Source: CAVQBC01 sp963848415
GTDB lineage: Bacteria > Actinomycetota > Thermoleophilia > Solirubrobacterales > Solirubrobacteraceae
Direction of reading: 5' to 3'
Assembly: GCA_963848415.1 (NCBI GenBank)
Contig: CAWKDN010000002.1
Location: 558,001 to 622,000 of the forward strand
Length of the DNA: 64,000 nucleotides
Below, in pieces: positions 1 through 8,411 of this stretch. The notes under the pieces are model-generated. The model had not been told where the DNA came from. It saw nothing but the letters and a program-made list of their open reading frames with translations, and did no database searches. Every line of letters begins with the position of its first letter. Within the stretch, counting starts at the first letter, position 1. Made by a program: the position numbers and the translations under genes.

Positions 1-34
1 ATCCAGACCGGCCACCGCGAACCTGGAGACTGAC

Positions 35-1066
35 GTGCCGCTCGTGCCGATGCGCCCGCTGCTGGACGCCGCCGCCGAAGGCGGCTACGGCCTCGCCGCC
101 TTCAACTTCAACGACCTCGAGCAGCTCCAGGCCGTGCTGCTGGCGGCCGACGAGACCGCCTCGCCGGTGATCGTCGCGTGCTCGTCGGGCGCGCGCAAGT
201 TCGCCGGCGACGCCTTCCTGCGCCACATGGCCCTGGCCGGGGCGGAGACCTGGCCGGACGTGCCCTTCTGCCTGCACCTCGACCACGGGTCCGATCCCGA
301 CGTCTGCAAGTCCGCGATCGACGCCGGCTTCACCTCGGTGATGATGGACGGCTCGCTGGAGGGCGACGGCAAGACGCCCTCGAGCTACGAGTACAACGTG
401 GCGGTGACGCGCGAGGTCGTCGAGTACGCCCACCCGCGCGGCGTCACGGTGGAGGGCGAGATCGGCACGCTCGGCGGCGTCGAGGACGGCCACGGCTCGG
501 GCGAGGTCCACCTCACCGATCCCGACCAGGCCGAGCAGTTCGTCGCCGACACCGGCGTCGACGCGCTGGCCGTCGCGATCGGCACGAGCCACGGCGCCTA
601 CAAGTTCACCGAGGCGCCGGCGGGCGACGTGCTGGTCATGGACCTGATCGAGGAGATCAACCGCCGGCTGCCCGACACCCACCTGGTGATGCACGGCTCC
701 TCCTCGGTGCCCGGCGACCTGATCGAGCGCATCAACGCCGCCGGCGGCGCCCTGGAGCCCGCCTTCGGCGTTCCGGTCGACGCGATCCAGCGCGGCATCC
801 GCCACGGCGTGCGCAAGGTCAACGTCGACACCGACGGGCGCCTCGCGGCCACCGCGGCCGTCCGCGAATACGTGCGTGACCACCCCGACAAGTTCGACCC
901 GCGCGGCTTCTTCGTCGCCCTGCGCGACGCCGTGCAGGTGATCTGCCGCGAGCGGATGGAGCAGTTCGGCCAGGCCGGCCACGCCGGCGACGTGGACTGG
1001 GCCACGCTGGAGACGATGGCCGCGCGCTACCGCGAGGCGCCGGTGGCGGGCTCGCCGCCGGCGTAG
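35..1066 (+). CDS. fba: Class II fructose-bisphosphate aldolase
   Basis: This 343-residue protein is a zinc-dependent class II ketose-bisphosphate aldolase, which cleaves or forms fructose 1,6-bisphosphate in cytosolic glycolysis and gluconeogenesis. The N-terminus MPLVPMRPLLDAAAEGGYG is typical of the family. The LHLDHGSD segment (about residues 80-87) carries the catalytic Asp and a zinc His; GEIGTLGG (about 141-148) and MHGSSS (about 222) are the further conserved loops. The GTG start is chosen because it matches the usual family N-terminus and has GGAG 7 nt upstream. The gene converges on the GH3 gene across a perfect hairpin. A tagatose-bisphosphate aldolase specificity cannot be excluded. 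Confidence 0.93.
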   Translation: MPLVPMRPLLDAAAEGGYGLAAFNFNDLEQLQAVLLAADETASPVIVACSSGARKFAGDAFLRHMALAGAETWPDVPFCLHLDHGSDPDVCKSAIDAGFTSVMMDGSLEGDGKTPSSYEYNVAVTREVVEYAHPRGVTVEGEIGTLGGVEDGHGSGEVHLTDPDQAEQFVADTGVDALAVAIGTSHGAYKFTEAPAGDVLVMDLIEEINRRLPDTHLVMHGSSSVPGDLIERINAAGGALEPAFGVPVDAIQRGIRHGVRKVNVDTDGRLAATAAVREYVRDHPDKFDPRGFFVALRDAVQVICRERMEQFGQAGHAGDVDWATLETMAARYREAPVAGSPPA

Positions 1067-1067
1067 C

Positions 1068-1093
1068 CGGCCGGCGGCCGGGGCCGCCGGCCG
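1068..1093. terminator. Perfect GC hairpin between convergent genes
   Basis: A 12-bp perfect inverted repeat (CGGCCGGCGGCC, two-base spacer GG, then its complement) fills the 34-bp gap between the convergent fba and GH3 stop codons. There is no T tract, so it would be a non-canonical bidirectional terminator. Confidence 0.6.
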
Positions 1094-1100
1094 AGCGCCG

Positions 1101-4100
1101 TCAGGGCAGCTGCCAGCGCTGGTTGGCACCTCCGTGGCAGTCCCAGATGATCAGCGGCGTGCCGTTGGCCGAGCTCTCACCCGTCGCGTCCAGGCAACGG
1201 CCGGACTGCGGGTTGCGAAGCGTGCCGTCCGCCTGTGACTCCCAGCGCTGGGCGCCCGTCCCGTTGCACTCAAACAGCTGGACGCGGCTCCCGTTGCCCG
1301 TCGCGCCGCCCGCGACGTCGAGGCACTTGCCGAGTGCCTCCAGCGTGCCGTCCGCCGTGACGCTCCAGCGCTGGGCGGTCGTGCCGTTGCAGTCGAACAG
1401 CTGGATGGCGGTGCCGTCGGCCGTCGCCCCGCCGGCGACGTCGACGCACTTGCCGCCGATCCCGGTGATCGGCCCGCGCGGGACGACCGGATCCTCCTCA
1501 CCGGCCGTCACGGCGACGGAGCCCGTGAGGCGGAGGTCGCGGGACGAGCTGCCGACGGAGATCGCCACCCGCCCGCCCGGCGTGACCCAGGCGTTGCGGG
1601 CGCTGTCGAAGTAGGAGAGCGAGCGGCGGTCGACGGTGACCGTGACGCGCTCGCGCTCGCCCGGGTCGAGCGTGGCCTTGGCGAAGCCGGCGAGCTGCCG
1701 CGGCGGCGTCGGCACGCCGGTGGGCAGCGTTCCGACGTAGACCTGCGCGGCCTCGGCACCGGTGCGCCGGCCGGTGTTGCGAACGGTGAACTGGACGCGG
1801 ACGTCGCCGCCGCGCACGCTCGCCTGCAGGTTGCTGTAGGCGAACGACGTGTAGGAGAGGCCATGGCCGAAGGCGAACAGCGGATCCTCGTCCTCGCGGT
1901 CGTAACCGCGGTAGCCGACGAAGATGCCCTCGTCGTAGTCGACCGTCAGGTCGTCCCGCACGTCCCACGGGTTCTCGATCCCGAGCCGCACCGGCTGGTC
2001 CTCGTTGCGCGGGAACGTGATCGGCAGCTTGCCGGACGGATTGACGTCGCCGAAGAGGACGTTGGCGATCGCGTTGCCCTGCTCCTGGCCACCGAAGTAG
2101 GCGTCGGCCACGGCATCCACCCGACCGAGCCAGGGCATCGTGACCGGGCCGGCCACCCCCAGCACCACGACGGTGTTCGGATTGACCGCCGACACCGCCC
2201 GGATCAGCTGGTCCTGGTCGTTGGGCAGCGTCAGGCTGGCCCGGTCGCGCTGCTCGTTCTCGTAGGTGGTGGCGTAGACGACCGCCACGTCGGACTCGCG
2301 CGCGAGCTCGACGGCGTCCTCGACGTCGGGAGCATAGGCGTTCGCCGGATGCGTCCAGCCCAGCTGCAGCGACCCGGCCTCGAGGCCGGTGAACGGACTG
2401 GTCACGCGGTACTCGACGGTCACCTCGTGCTGATCGCCGGCTTCGAGGCTCAGCGTGGCCGTGCTCTCCGTCGCGACCTCGCCGGACGCCGTGGCGAAGT
2501 CGATCACGGTGTCGCCGTCGAAGGACATCTCGCCCTGCCCCCAGCCCGTCAGGGCGAACGTGTAGTCGCCGGACTCGGGAACGGTGAACGTGCCCGAGTA
2601 GCGGACCGATCCCGCCGCGAACGGCGTCTCGGGCAGCTGCGAGCCGTACAGGCTCCCGAAGAACGGCCCGCCGCCGAGGAAGCTCTGCTCGAAGCGGACG
2701 CCCGCCTCGGTCCGGGTCACGACCGGCTCGCCCGCGAGCTCGGTGCCGGCGAAGTAGTCCGCCTCGAGGCCGGAGCCGCCGTCCGGCGCGGTGAAGACCG
2801 ACGACGGAGCGGCGGCCGGTCCCGGCAGCATCGACGTCGGCCCGACCGGGTCGGTGCCCGGCGCGTACTCGACGTCGACGCCGGCCGGCGCGCGGTCGCG
2901 CACGCCGTCGAGGAGCGGACACCGGGTCGATCGGGTTGACGTGGGACGCGCCGCCCTGCGTGTGGGCGCGGCCTGAGTTGGCCTCGCTGCCGATCACCGC
3001 GATCGAGTCGACCGCTCGCCCGTCCAGGGGCAGCGCCGCATCGCGGTTCTTGAGCAGCGTGATGCCGCCCTCGGCGACTTCGCGAGCGGTTTCCGCGTGC
3101 TCCTCGACCGGGATCGCCGACGGCTCGGGGTCGTCCTCGAAGAGGCCGTGGTCGAACATGGTGCGCAGGATCCGCTGCACGTGCTCGTCGACGGTGGCCT
3201 CGGTCACCTGACCCGACTGCACCGCGGCGGTGATGGTCTCCGGCGTGTAGAACTGCCGGTTGCCCGTCTCCATGTCGAGCCCGTTGTTGAGCGACTGCAC
3301 CGTGGAGTGCGCAGCGCCGAAGTCCGTCAGCACGAAGCCGTCGAAGCCCAGCTGGCGCTTGAGGATGTCGACCAGCAGCGAGCGGTTCTGGCAGGCGTAC
3401 TCGCCGTTGACGCGGTTGAACGCGCACATGGTCGAGCCCAGGCCGTTGTCGACCGCGGCCTCCCACGGCGGGGTGTAGATCTCCTGGATCGCCCGCTCGT
3501 CGGCCAGCGCGTCGTAGGGCACGTTGCGGTTGAGCTCCTGCGTGTAGAGGTTGTAGTGCTTGAGGTCGGCGATCACGCCGCGGTCCTTGACGGCGCGCAC
3601 GTACGGGCCGACCACGCGGCCGGTCAGCAGCGGGTCCTCGCTCTCGCCCTCGTTGGCGCGGCCCCACCACGGATTGCGGACGATGTCGCCGTTCGGGCCG
3701 AGCAGCACGTTGCCACCGACCTGGCGCACCTCGTCGGCGACGGTCCGCCCGTAGCGGGCGGCGAGCCCGGGATCGAAGGCGGCCGCCAGCAGCATCGTGG
3801 ACGGCATCGCCGTCGCGCGGTTGCCCGTCTCGGGCAGCGTCACCCCGCCGAGCCGCAGGCCGCTTCCGGCGTCGAGCATCCGCAGCGACGGGATGCCCAG
3901 GCGCTCGATGCCGGCGTTGAAGTACGCCCACGGCGTACCCGTGTCGTTGGACATCAGCTCGGCCTTCTCCTGCAGGGTCATCTCGGCGACGAGCAGCGCC
4001 GCGCGGCGGTCCGCCGGCAGCGAGGGATCCGTCCACGGCCCCTGCGCCCCCGCCACGCCCACCGAGCCGAGCAGCATCCCCAGCGTCGCCATGGCCAGCA

Positions 4101-4125
4101 CCAGACCACCGTGCACTCTGCGCAT
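1101..4125 (-). pseudogene. Secreted GH3 beta-glycosidase with PA14 and ricin-B lectin modules, one frameshift
   Basis: A family 3 glycoside hydrolase of about 1,007 residues, split by one frame break near 2919. The N-terminal part begins with a signal peptide (residues 1-27, ending AGA), then the GH3 catalytic barrel with KHYN (about 189) and the likely nucleophile Asp268 in GFVLTDFGA. After the break the second reading frame carries a PA14 domain inserted in the GH3 C-terminal domain, an fn3-like segment, and a C-terminal ricin-B (CBM13) lectin with three QRW repeats. Removing one T (DPV-PLLDG) restores the frame, so this is either a sequencing insertion or a very recent mutation. It is probably an extracellular beta-glucosidase or beta-xylosidase; the substrate is unknown. 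Confidence 0.8.
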
Positions 4126-4223
4126 CCCCCCACCCCTCGATCCGGCCCGACCCTGGGCTCCGAGGTCGCAGCCGCGCGACCTCCGGACCGGTCATTCAAG
4201 AGCAGTTCACCGCTCGCGTCAAG

Positions 4224-4235
4224 CTGATCAATCAG
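4224..4235. promoter_or_regulatory. Small palindrome in the GH3/Nramp-like divergent region
   Basis: CTGAT-CA-ATCAG is a 12-bp inverted repeat in the 168-bp spacer between the divergently transcribed GH3 and Nramp-like genes. On the minus strand a TTGACG box lies beside it. It could be an operator or part of the GH3 promoter, but the arms are only 5 bp. Confidence 0.3.
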
Positions 4236-4293
4236 GGATTGACGTAGGTCCGCCGGGAGTAGCCGGAGCCCGCCGCGGGAAGGGAGAGGGCCT

Positions 4294-5763
4294 ATGGCGG
4301 CCCCTGCCACGACCGAGCGCCGCGACGACCCCGACGCTCCGCCCCCCGCCGCGATCCCGGAGGGCAGGATCGGGCCGGTCACCGAGCGCGAGCTGCCCGA
4401 GGCCGCGCCGCTGCGCAGGATCATCGGCCCGAGCGTGATCCTCGTCGGGGTCGGGATCTCCTCGGGCGAGTACATCCTCTACCCCTACATCGCCTCGCAG
4501 GTCGGGCTCGTCTTCCTGTGGGCGGCGATCGTCGGGCTGCTCACCCAGTACTTCATCAACATGGAGATCGAGCGCTACACGCTCGCGACCGGCGAGACGG
4601 CGATCACCGGCTTCCAGCGGCTGTGGCGGCCGCTCGGACTCGTCATGGTCGTCGGCGCGATCCTGCCCAACATGTGGCCCGGGTGGGCGATCAGCGGGGC
4701 GACCATCACCACCTTCCTGTTCGGCGGCGGCGACCCGACCGTGATCGCCATCGGCGTGATGATCCTGATCGGGATCGCGCTGTCGGCCTCGCCGGTCGTC
4801 TACCAGACGATCGAGAAGCTCGAGTTCGGCAAGGTCGCCGCGGTGCTCGTGTTCGTCGTCGTCGCGCTGACGACCGCGATCAGCGCGACCGCGTTCAGCG
4901 ACGCCAGCCAGATCGTCACGAGCTTCGGCACGTTCCCGGCCGAGATCGAGCTGGCGGTGCTGATGGGCGCGCTGGCCTACGCGGGCGCGGGCGGGACGAA
5001 CAACCTCGTCCAGAGCAACTGGATCCGCGACAAGGGCTTCGGGATGGGCCAGTACGCACCCCGGGTCGTCTCCCCGCTGACCGGTGAGGAGGAGGCGGCG
5101 CCGTCGGGCAAGGGCTACGTGTTCCCGGCCGACGAGGAGAACATGGCCCGCTGGCGCCTCTGGTGGAAGCGGGCGAACGTCGAGCAGTTCGTCTCCTTCT
5201 TCTGCATCGGGGCGATCAGCATCACCGTCTTCTCGCTGCTGGCCTACTCGACCGTGTTCGGCCGCGACCTGGGCGAGGCCGCGAGCGACAACTTCGGCTT
5301 CATCGAGGTCGAGGGCCAGGTGCTCAAGGAGCAGGTCGGCACGTGGTTCGGCACGTTCTTCTGGCTGATCGGCGCGATCAGCCTGTTCGGGGCGGCGCTC
5401 GGGATCACCGACTACGTCGGCCGGCTCGTCGCCGACGTGCTGCGCGTCGGCTACCTGCGCGAGAGCGCCCGCTGGACCGAGAGCAAGCTCTACTTCGTCG
5501 TCATCTGGGGGATGCTGGCCTTCGGCTGCGCGACGCTGCTCTCGGGCTTCGACCAACCGCTCGTGCTCGTCACGCTCTCGGCCGCGCTCAGCGGGGTCGT
5601 GATGTTCATCTACTCGGGGCTGCTGATGATCATCAACCGCCGCTTCCTGCCGGCACCGATCAAGGTCCGCGGCGTGCGGCTGGTCGCGCTGGCGTGGGCC
5701 TTCGGCCTGTTCGGCGTGCTGTCGGTGATCGTGTCCATCACGCAGTTTCGCGAGCTGTTCTGA
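4294..5763 (+). CDS. Nramp-family-like membrane transporter
   Basis: A 489-residue integral membrane protein with about eleven hydrophobic segments and a cytosolic Pro/Ala-rich N-terminus. Its overall layout and the first-helix pattern GPSVILVGVGISSGEYI match the Nramp/MntH superfamily. The canonical DPGN metal-binding motif of helix 1 is replaced by SSGE, and no MPH motif is obvious in the helix-6 region (AYAGAGGTNNLVQ). Substrate choice, if it transports a metal at all, is therefore likely to differ from classical manganese/iron importers. The ATG is preceded by GGGAGAGGG. It is followed after 11 bp by a patatin gene, probably in the same transcript. Confidence 0.75.
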   Translation: MAAPATTERRDDPDAPPPAAIPEGRIGPVTERELPEAAPLRRIIGPSVILVGVGISSGEYILYPYIASQVGLVFLWAAIVGLLTQYFINMEIERYTLATGETAITGFQRLWRPLGLVMVVGAILPNMWPGWAISGATITTFLFGGGDPTVIAIGVMILIGIALSASPVVYQTIEKLEFGKVAAVLVFVVVALTTAISATAFSDASQIVTSFGTFPAEIELAVLMGALAYAGAGGTNNLVQSNWIRDKGFGMGQYAPRVVSPLTGEEEAAPSGKGYVFPADEENMARWRLWWKRANVEQFVSFFCIGAISITVFSLLAYSTVFGRDLGEAASDNFGFIEVEGQVLKEQVGTWFGTFFWLIGAISLFGAALGITDYVGRLVADVLRVGYLRESARWTESKLYFVVIWGMLAFGCATLLSGFDQPLVLVTLSAALSGVVMFIYSGLLMIINRRFLPAPIKVRGVRLVALAWAFGLFGVLSVIVSITQFRELF

Positions 5764-5774
5764 ACGCCCCCGAC

Positions 5775-6686
5775 ATGCTCGTGGTCGGGGCCGGCGGGAC
5801 CCTCGGTGAGGCGTGGGCGCGCGGCGTGCTCACGGGCGCCACGGCGGCGTCCGGGATCGACTTTCGCGCGTGCGCGTGCCTGCTGGGCACCTCGGCGGGC
5901 TCGATCGTGGTGGCCGCCCTGGCCGGCGGCCGGGCGCCGGCGGCGGGTGACCGCGGCGCCCGCGAGCTCGGCGACGCGGCCGCCGAGGTGCACGACACCG
6001 GGGAGCGCCGCCTGCCGCGGCCGCTGCTCGGGGCGCTGCGGGCGGGCCGGGCGGTCACGGCGCCCGTCGCGCCGCTCGCGCTGGCGGCGTCGGCTCCCGG
6101 CGGCGCGGCCGCGCGGGCGCTGGCGCTGCGCCGCGCCCCGCGCCCGGCGCGGACGCTCGCAGAGCTCGGCGACGCCGTGGACGAGCTGGGCGCCCGCTTC
6201 GACGGCCGGCTGCGGATCGCCGCCGTCGACCGCCGCTCGGGCCGGCGGGTGATCTTCGGGGCCCCGGACGCGCCGGGCGCGAGCGTGCGCGACGCGGTGC
6301 TCGCCTCCTGCGCCGTCCCCTGGCTGTTCGCCCCGGTGGAGATCCGCGGGCGCGAGTACGTCGACGGCGGCGTCTGGAGCCCGACGAACCTCGACGCGGT
6401 CCCCGCCCGCCGCGGCGACGAGGTCCTGTGCCTCGTGCCGACCGCCCTGCCGGGCTCGCGCCGCTCGGCCTACCACGCGTTGCGCTCGCTCACCCGCGCC
6501 GGGGTGGCGGCCGAGACGCTCGCGCTGCAGGCGCGCGGCGCGCGCGTGCAGGTCGTCGCCCCCGACCGCGCCAGCGCCGCGGCGATGGGCGAGGAGCTCA
6601 TGGACGCAAGCCGCGCCGAGGCGGTGCTCGACGCGGCCGTCGCCCAGGGCCACCGGTGGGCCCGGGCGGCCCGGGCTACGGCGTAG
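5775..6686 (+). CDS. Patatin-like phospholipase
   Basis: This 303-residue protein has the three signatures of patatin-like serine acyl hydrolases: a Gly-rich oxyanion loop (GAGGTLGEAW) at the N-terminus, the GTSAG nucleophile elbow at about residues 38-42, and the DGG of the catalytic dyad in YVDGGVWSP (about 199). It would hydrolyse lipid acyl esters through a Ser-Asp dyad. The ATG at 5775 is chosen because it places the oxyanion loop at the usual distance from the start. The 3' end overlaps the convergent leuA 3' end by 11 bp. Confidence 0.85.
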   Translation: MLVVGAGGTLGEAWARGVLTGATAASGIDFRACACLLGTSAGSIVVAALAGGRAPAAGDRGARELGDAAAEVHDTGERRLPRPLLGALRAGRAVTAPVAPLALAASAPGGAAARALALRRAPRPARTLAELGDAVDELGARFDGRLRIAAVDRRSGRRVIFGAPDAPGASVRDAVLASCAVPWLFAPVEIRGREYVDGGVWSPTNLDAVPARRGDEVLCLVPTALPGSRRSAYHALRSLTRAGVAAETLALQARGARVQVVAPDRASAAAMGEELMDASRAEAVLDAAVAQGHRWARAARATA

Positions 6687-8259
6687 CGGTCAGCTTGCGC
6701 TCGGGCTCGGCGACCGCCGCGGCCGGTGGCTCGGCGGCGGCCGCAAGCACGCGGCGCTCCGCGTTGGAGAGCGCGCGCACGTAGGCCAGCGCCGCGGCCT
6801 CGATGATGTCGGTGGAGACGCCCTGGCCGGCCGCGGACTGCCCGGCCATCTCGAGCACGACGCTGGCCTCGCCGAGCGCGTCCTGGCCGCCGGTCACCGC
6901 GTCGATGCGGAACTCGCGCAGGCGTGCCTCGCGCCGCGTCGCCGCGTTGATCGCGCGGAAGATCGCGTCGACCGGCCCGTCGCCGGTGAAGTCGCCGCGC
7001 ATCAGCTCGCCCTCCGGGTTGCGCACGGTCACGCGGGCATGCGGCGGGCGGACGGTCGAGACGTCGACGTCGAAGCCCTCCAGCACGTAGGCGCGCATCT
7101 GCTCGCGCAGCTCGTCGGTGACCAGCGCCTCGAGGTCCATCGCGGTGACCTGCTTCTTCTTGTCCGCGAGCTCTTTGAAGCGCTTGAAGGCGGCGTTGAG
7201 TGCCTGGCCGTCGACCTCGAAGCCGAGCTCTTGCAGCGCCGAGCGCAGCGCGTGGCGGCCGGAGTGCTTGCCCAGCACCAGCTGGTTGGCGTCCAGGCCG
7301 ACCGTCGTGGCGTCCATGATCTCGTAGGTCTCACGTGCCTTGAGCACCCCGTCCTGGTGGATGCCCGACTCGTGCGCGAAGGCGTTACGGCCGACGATCG
7401 CCTTGTTGGGCTGGACCGTGTAGCCGGTCAGGCGCGAGACGAGCCGGCTCGTGCGGGCGATCTCCTTGGTGACGGCCCCGGTGCTCAGGCCGCTCGCGGC
7501 GCCGCGCGTGTGCAGCAGCATCACGATCTCCTCCAGCGAGGCGTTGCCGGCGCGCTCGCCGATCCCGTTGATCGCGCATTCCACCTGGCGGGCACCGGCG
7601 CGCAGGCCGGCGTAGGAGTTCGCGACCGCGAGGCCGAGGTCGTCGTGGCAGTGGACCGAGAGCACCGCGTCGCCCAGCGCCGGCACGAGCGCGTACAGGC
7701 GCGTCAGGAAGGCGGCGTACTCCTCCGGGGTGGTGTAGCCGACGGTGTCGGGCACGTTGATCGTCGTCGCGCCCTCCTCCAGCGCGGCGGCGATCACCTC
7801 GGCGGTGAACTCGGGCTCGGCGCGGGTGGCGTCCATCGGGGAGAACTCGACGTCGTCGACCAGCGCGCGCGCGTGGGCCACCGCGGCGCGCGCCTGGCCG
7901 AGCACGTCCGCGCGCGTGGACTGCAGCTGGTGCTCGATGTGGATGTCCGAGGTCGAGATGAAGGTGTGCACGCGCGGGCGGGCGCTGTCGCGCACGGCCT
8001 CCGCGGCGCGCTCGATGTCCGCCGCGTGGGCGCGGGCCAGCCCGGCGATCACGGGACCCTCGACCTGGCGGGCGATCGCCTGGACGGCCTCGAAGTCGCC
8101 CGGGGAGGCGATCGGGAAGCCGGCCTCGATGACGTCCACGCCCAGGCGCGCGAGCTGGTGGGCGATCTCGAGCTTCTCGCCCGTGTTGAGCGAGATGCCC
8201 GGCGACTGCTCGCCGTCGCGCAGTGTCGTGTCGAAGATGATGACCCGGTCGGGGTCCAT
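6676..8259 (-). CDS. leuA: 2-isopropylmalate synthase
   Basis: LeuA condenses acetyl-CoA with 2-ketoisovalerate, the first committed step of leucine synthesis. The 527-residue protein opens with the DTTLRDGEQSPG signature (about 10-21), followed by the HMGL-like TIM barrel with the metal-binding His pair in SVHCHDDLG and by a C-terminal LeuA regulatory domain, the site of leucine feedback inhibition. The start has a good Shine-Dalgarno (AGGAG, 6-nt spacer). A 17-codon leader peptide with six Leu codons ends 80 nt upstream, indicating leucine-responsive attenuation. No other leu genes are adjacent. Confidence 0.95.
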   Translation of the reverse strand: MDPDRVIIFDTTLRDGEQSPGISLNTGEKLEIAHQLARLGVDVIEAGFPIASPGDFEAVQAIARQVEGPVIAGLARAHAADIERAAEAVRDSARPRVHTFISTSDIHIEHQLQSTRADVLGQARAAVAHARALVDDVEFSPMDATRAEPEFTAEVIAAALEEGATTINVPDTVGYTTPEEYAAFLTRLYALVPALGDAVLSVHCHDDLGLAVANSYAGLRAGARQVECAINGIGERAGNASLEEIVMLLHTRGAASGLSTGAVTKEIARTSRLVSRLTGYTVQPNKAIVGRNAFAHESGIHQDGVLKARETYEIMDATTVGLDANQLVLGKHSGRHALRSALQELGFEVDGQALNAAFKRFKELADKKKQVTAMDLEALVTDELREQMRAYVLEGFDVDVSTVRPPHARVTVRNPEGELMRGDFTGDGPVDAIFRAINAATRREARLREFRIDAVTGGQDALGEASVVLEMAGQSAAGQGVSTDIIEAAALAYVRALSNAERRVLAAAAEPPAAAVAEPERKLTATP

Positions 8260-8260
8260 T

Positions 8261-8358
8261 GGGTCGCTCCTATCTCAAGTCTCTGATTACCTCGGGCCCT
8301 GCTCCACCTCGTGTCGCGGCTGCTGCGGCCGCCCGCGCGTTATTCCCCCCGCGGGGGG
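8261..8358 (-). promoter_or_regulatory. Putative leucine attenuator region
   Basis: The end of the leader peptide overlaps the perfect palindrome CCCCCCGCGGGGGG (8345-8358), and a second stem GCGGC/GCCGC with a 7-nt loop follows. The Leu-codon tract CTCCTCCTCC is complementary to the AGGAG Shine-Dalgarno of leuA, so ribosome stalling on Leu codons could free the leuA start. There is no run of T after either stem, which favours translational over transcriptional control. The pairing model is inference. Confidence 0.55.
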
Positions 8359-8393
8359 AGGAGAAGGAGGAGGAGGTGACGCCGGAGCGACAT
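8340..8393 (-). CDS. leuL: leuA leader peptide with a run of six Leu codons
   Basis: A short open frame encodes MSLRRHLLLLLLPPRGE and stop, with codons CTC CTC CTC CTT CTC CTC in a row. It lies 80 nt before leuA on the same strand and 18 nt after the upstream aminotransferase gene. Seven of 17 residues are Leu, the hallmark of a leader peptide used to sense charged tRNA-Leu. It has no Shine-Dalgarno, but TAGGCT sits 8 nt before the ATG, so it may be read from a leaderless transcript. Leader peptides before leuA are known in other actinobacteria; the exact mechanism here is inferred. Confidence 0.8.
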   Translation of the reverse strand: MSLRRHLLLLLLPPRGE

Positions 8394-8401
8394 CGGGGCT
8401 G

Positions 8402-8407
8402 AGCCTA
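8402..8407 (-). promoter_or_regulatory. -10-like TAGGCT, 8 nt before the leuA leader ATG
   Basis: TANNNT box on the minus strand placed so that transcription would start at or next to the leader-peptide ATG. Confidence 0.4.
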
Positions 8408-8411
8408 GCAA

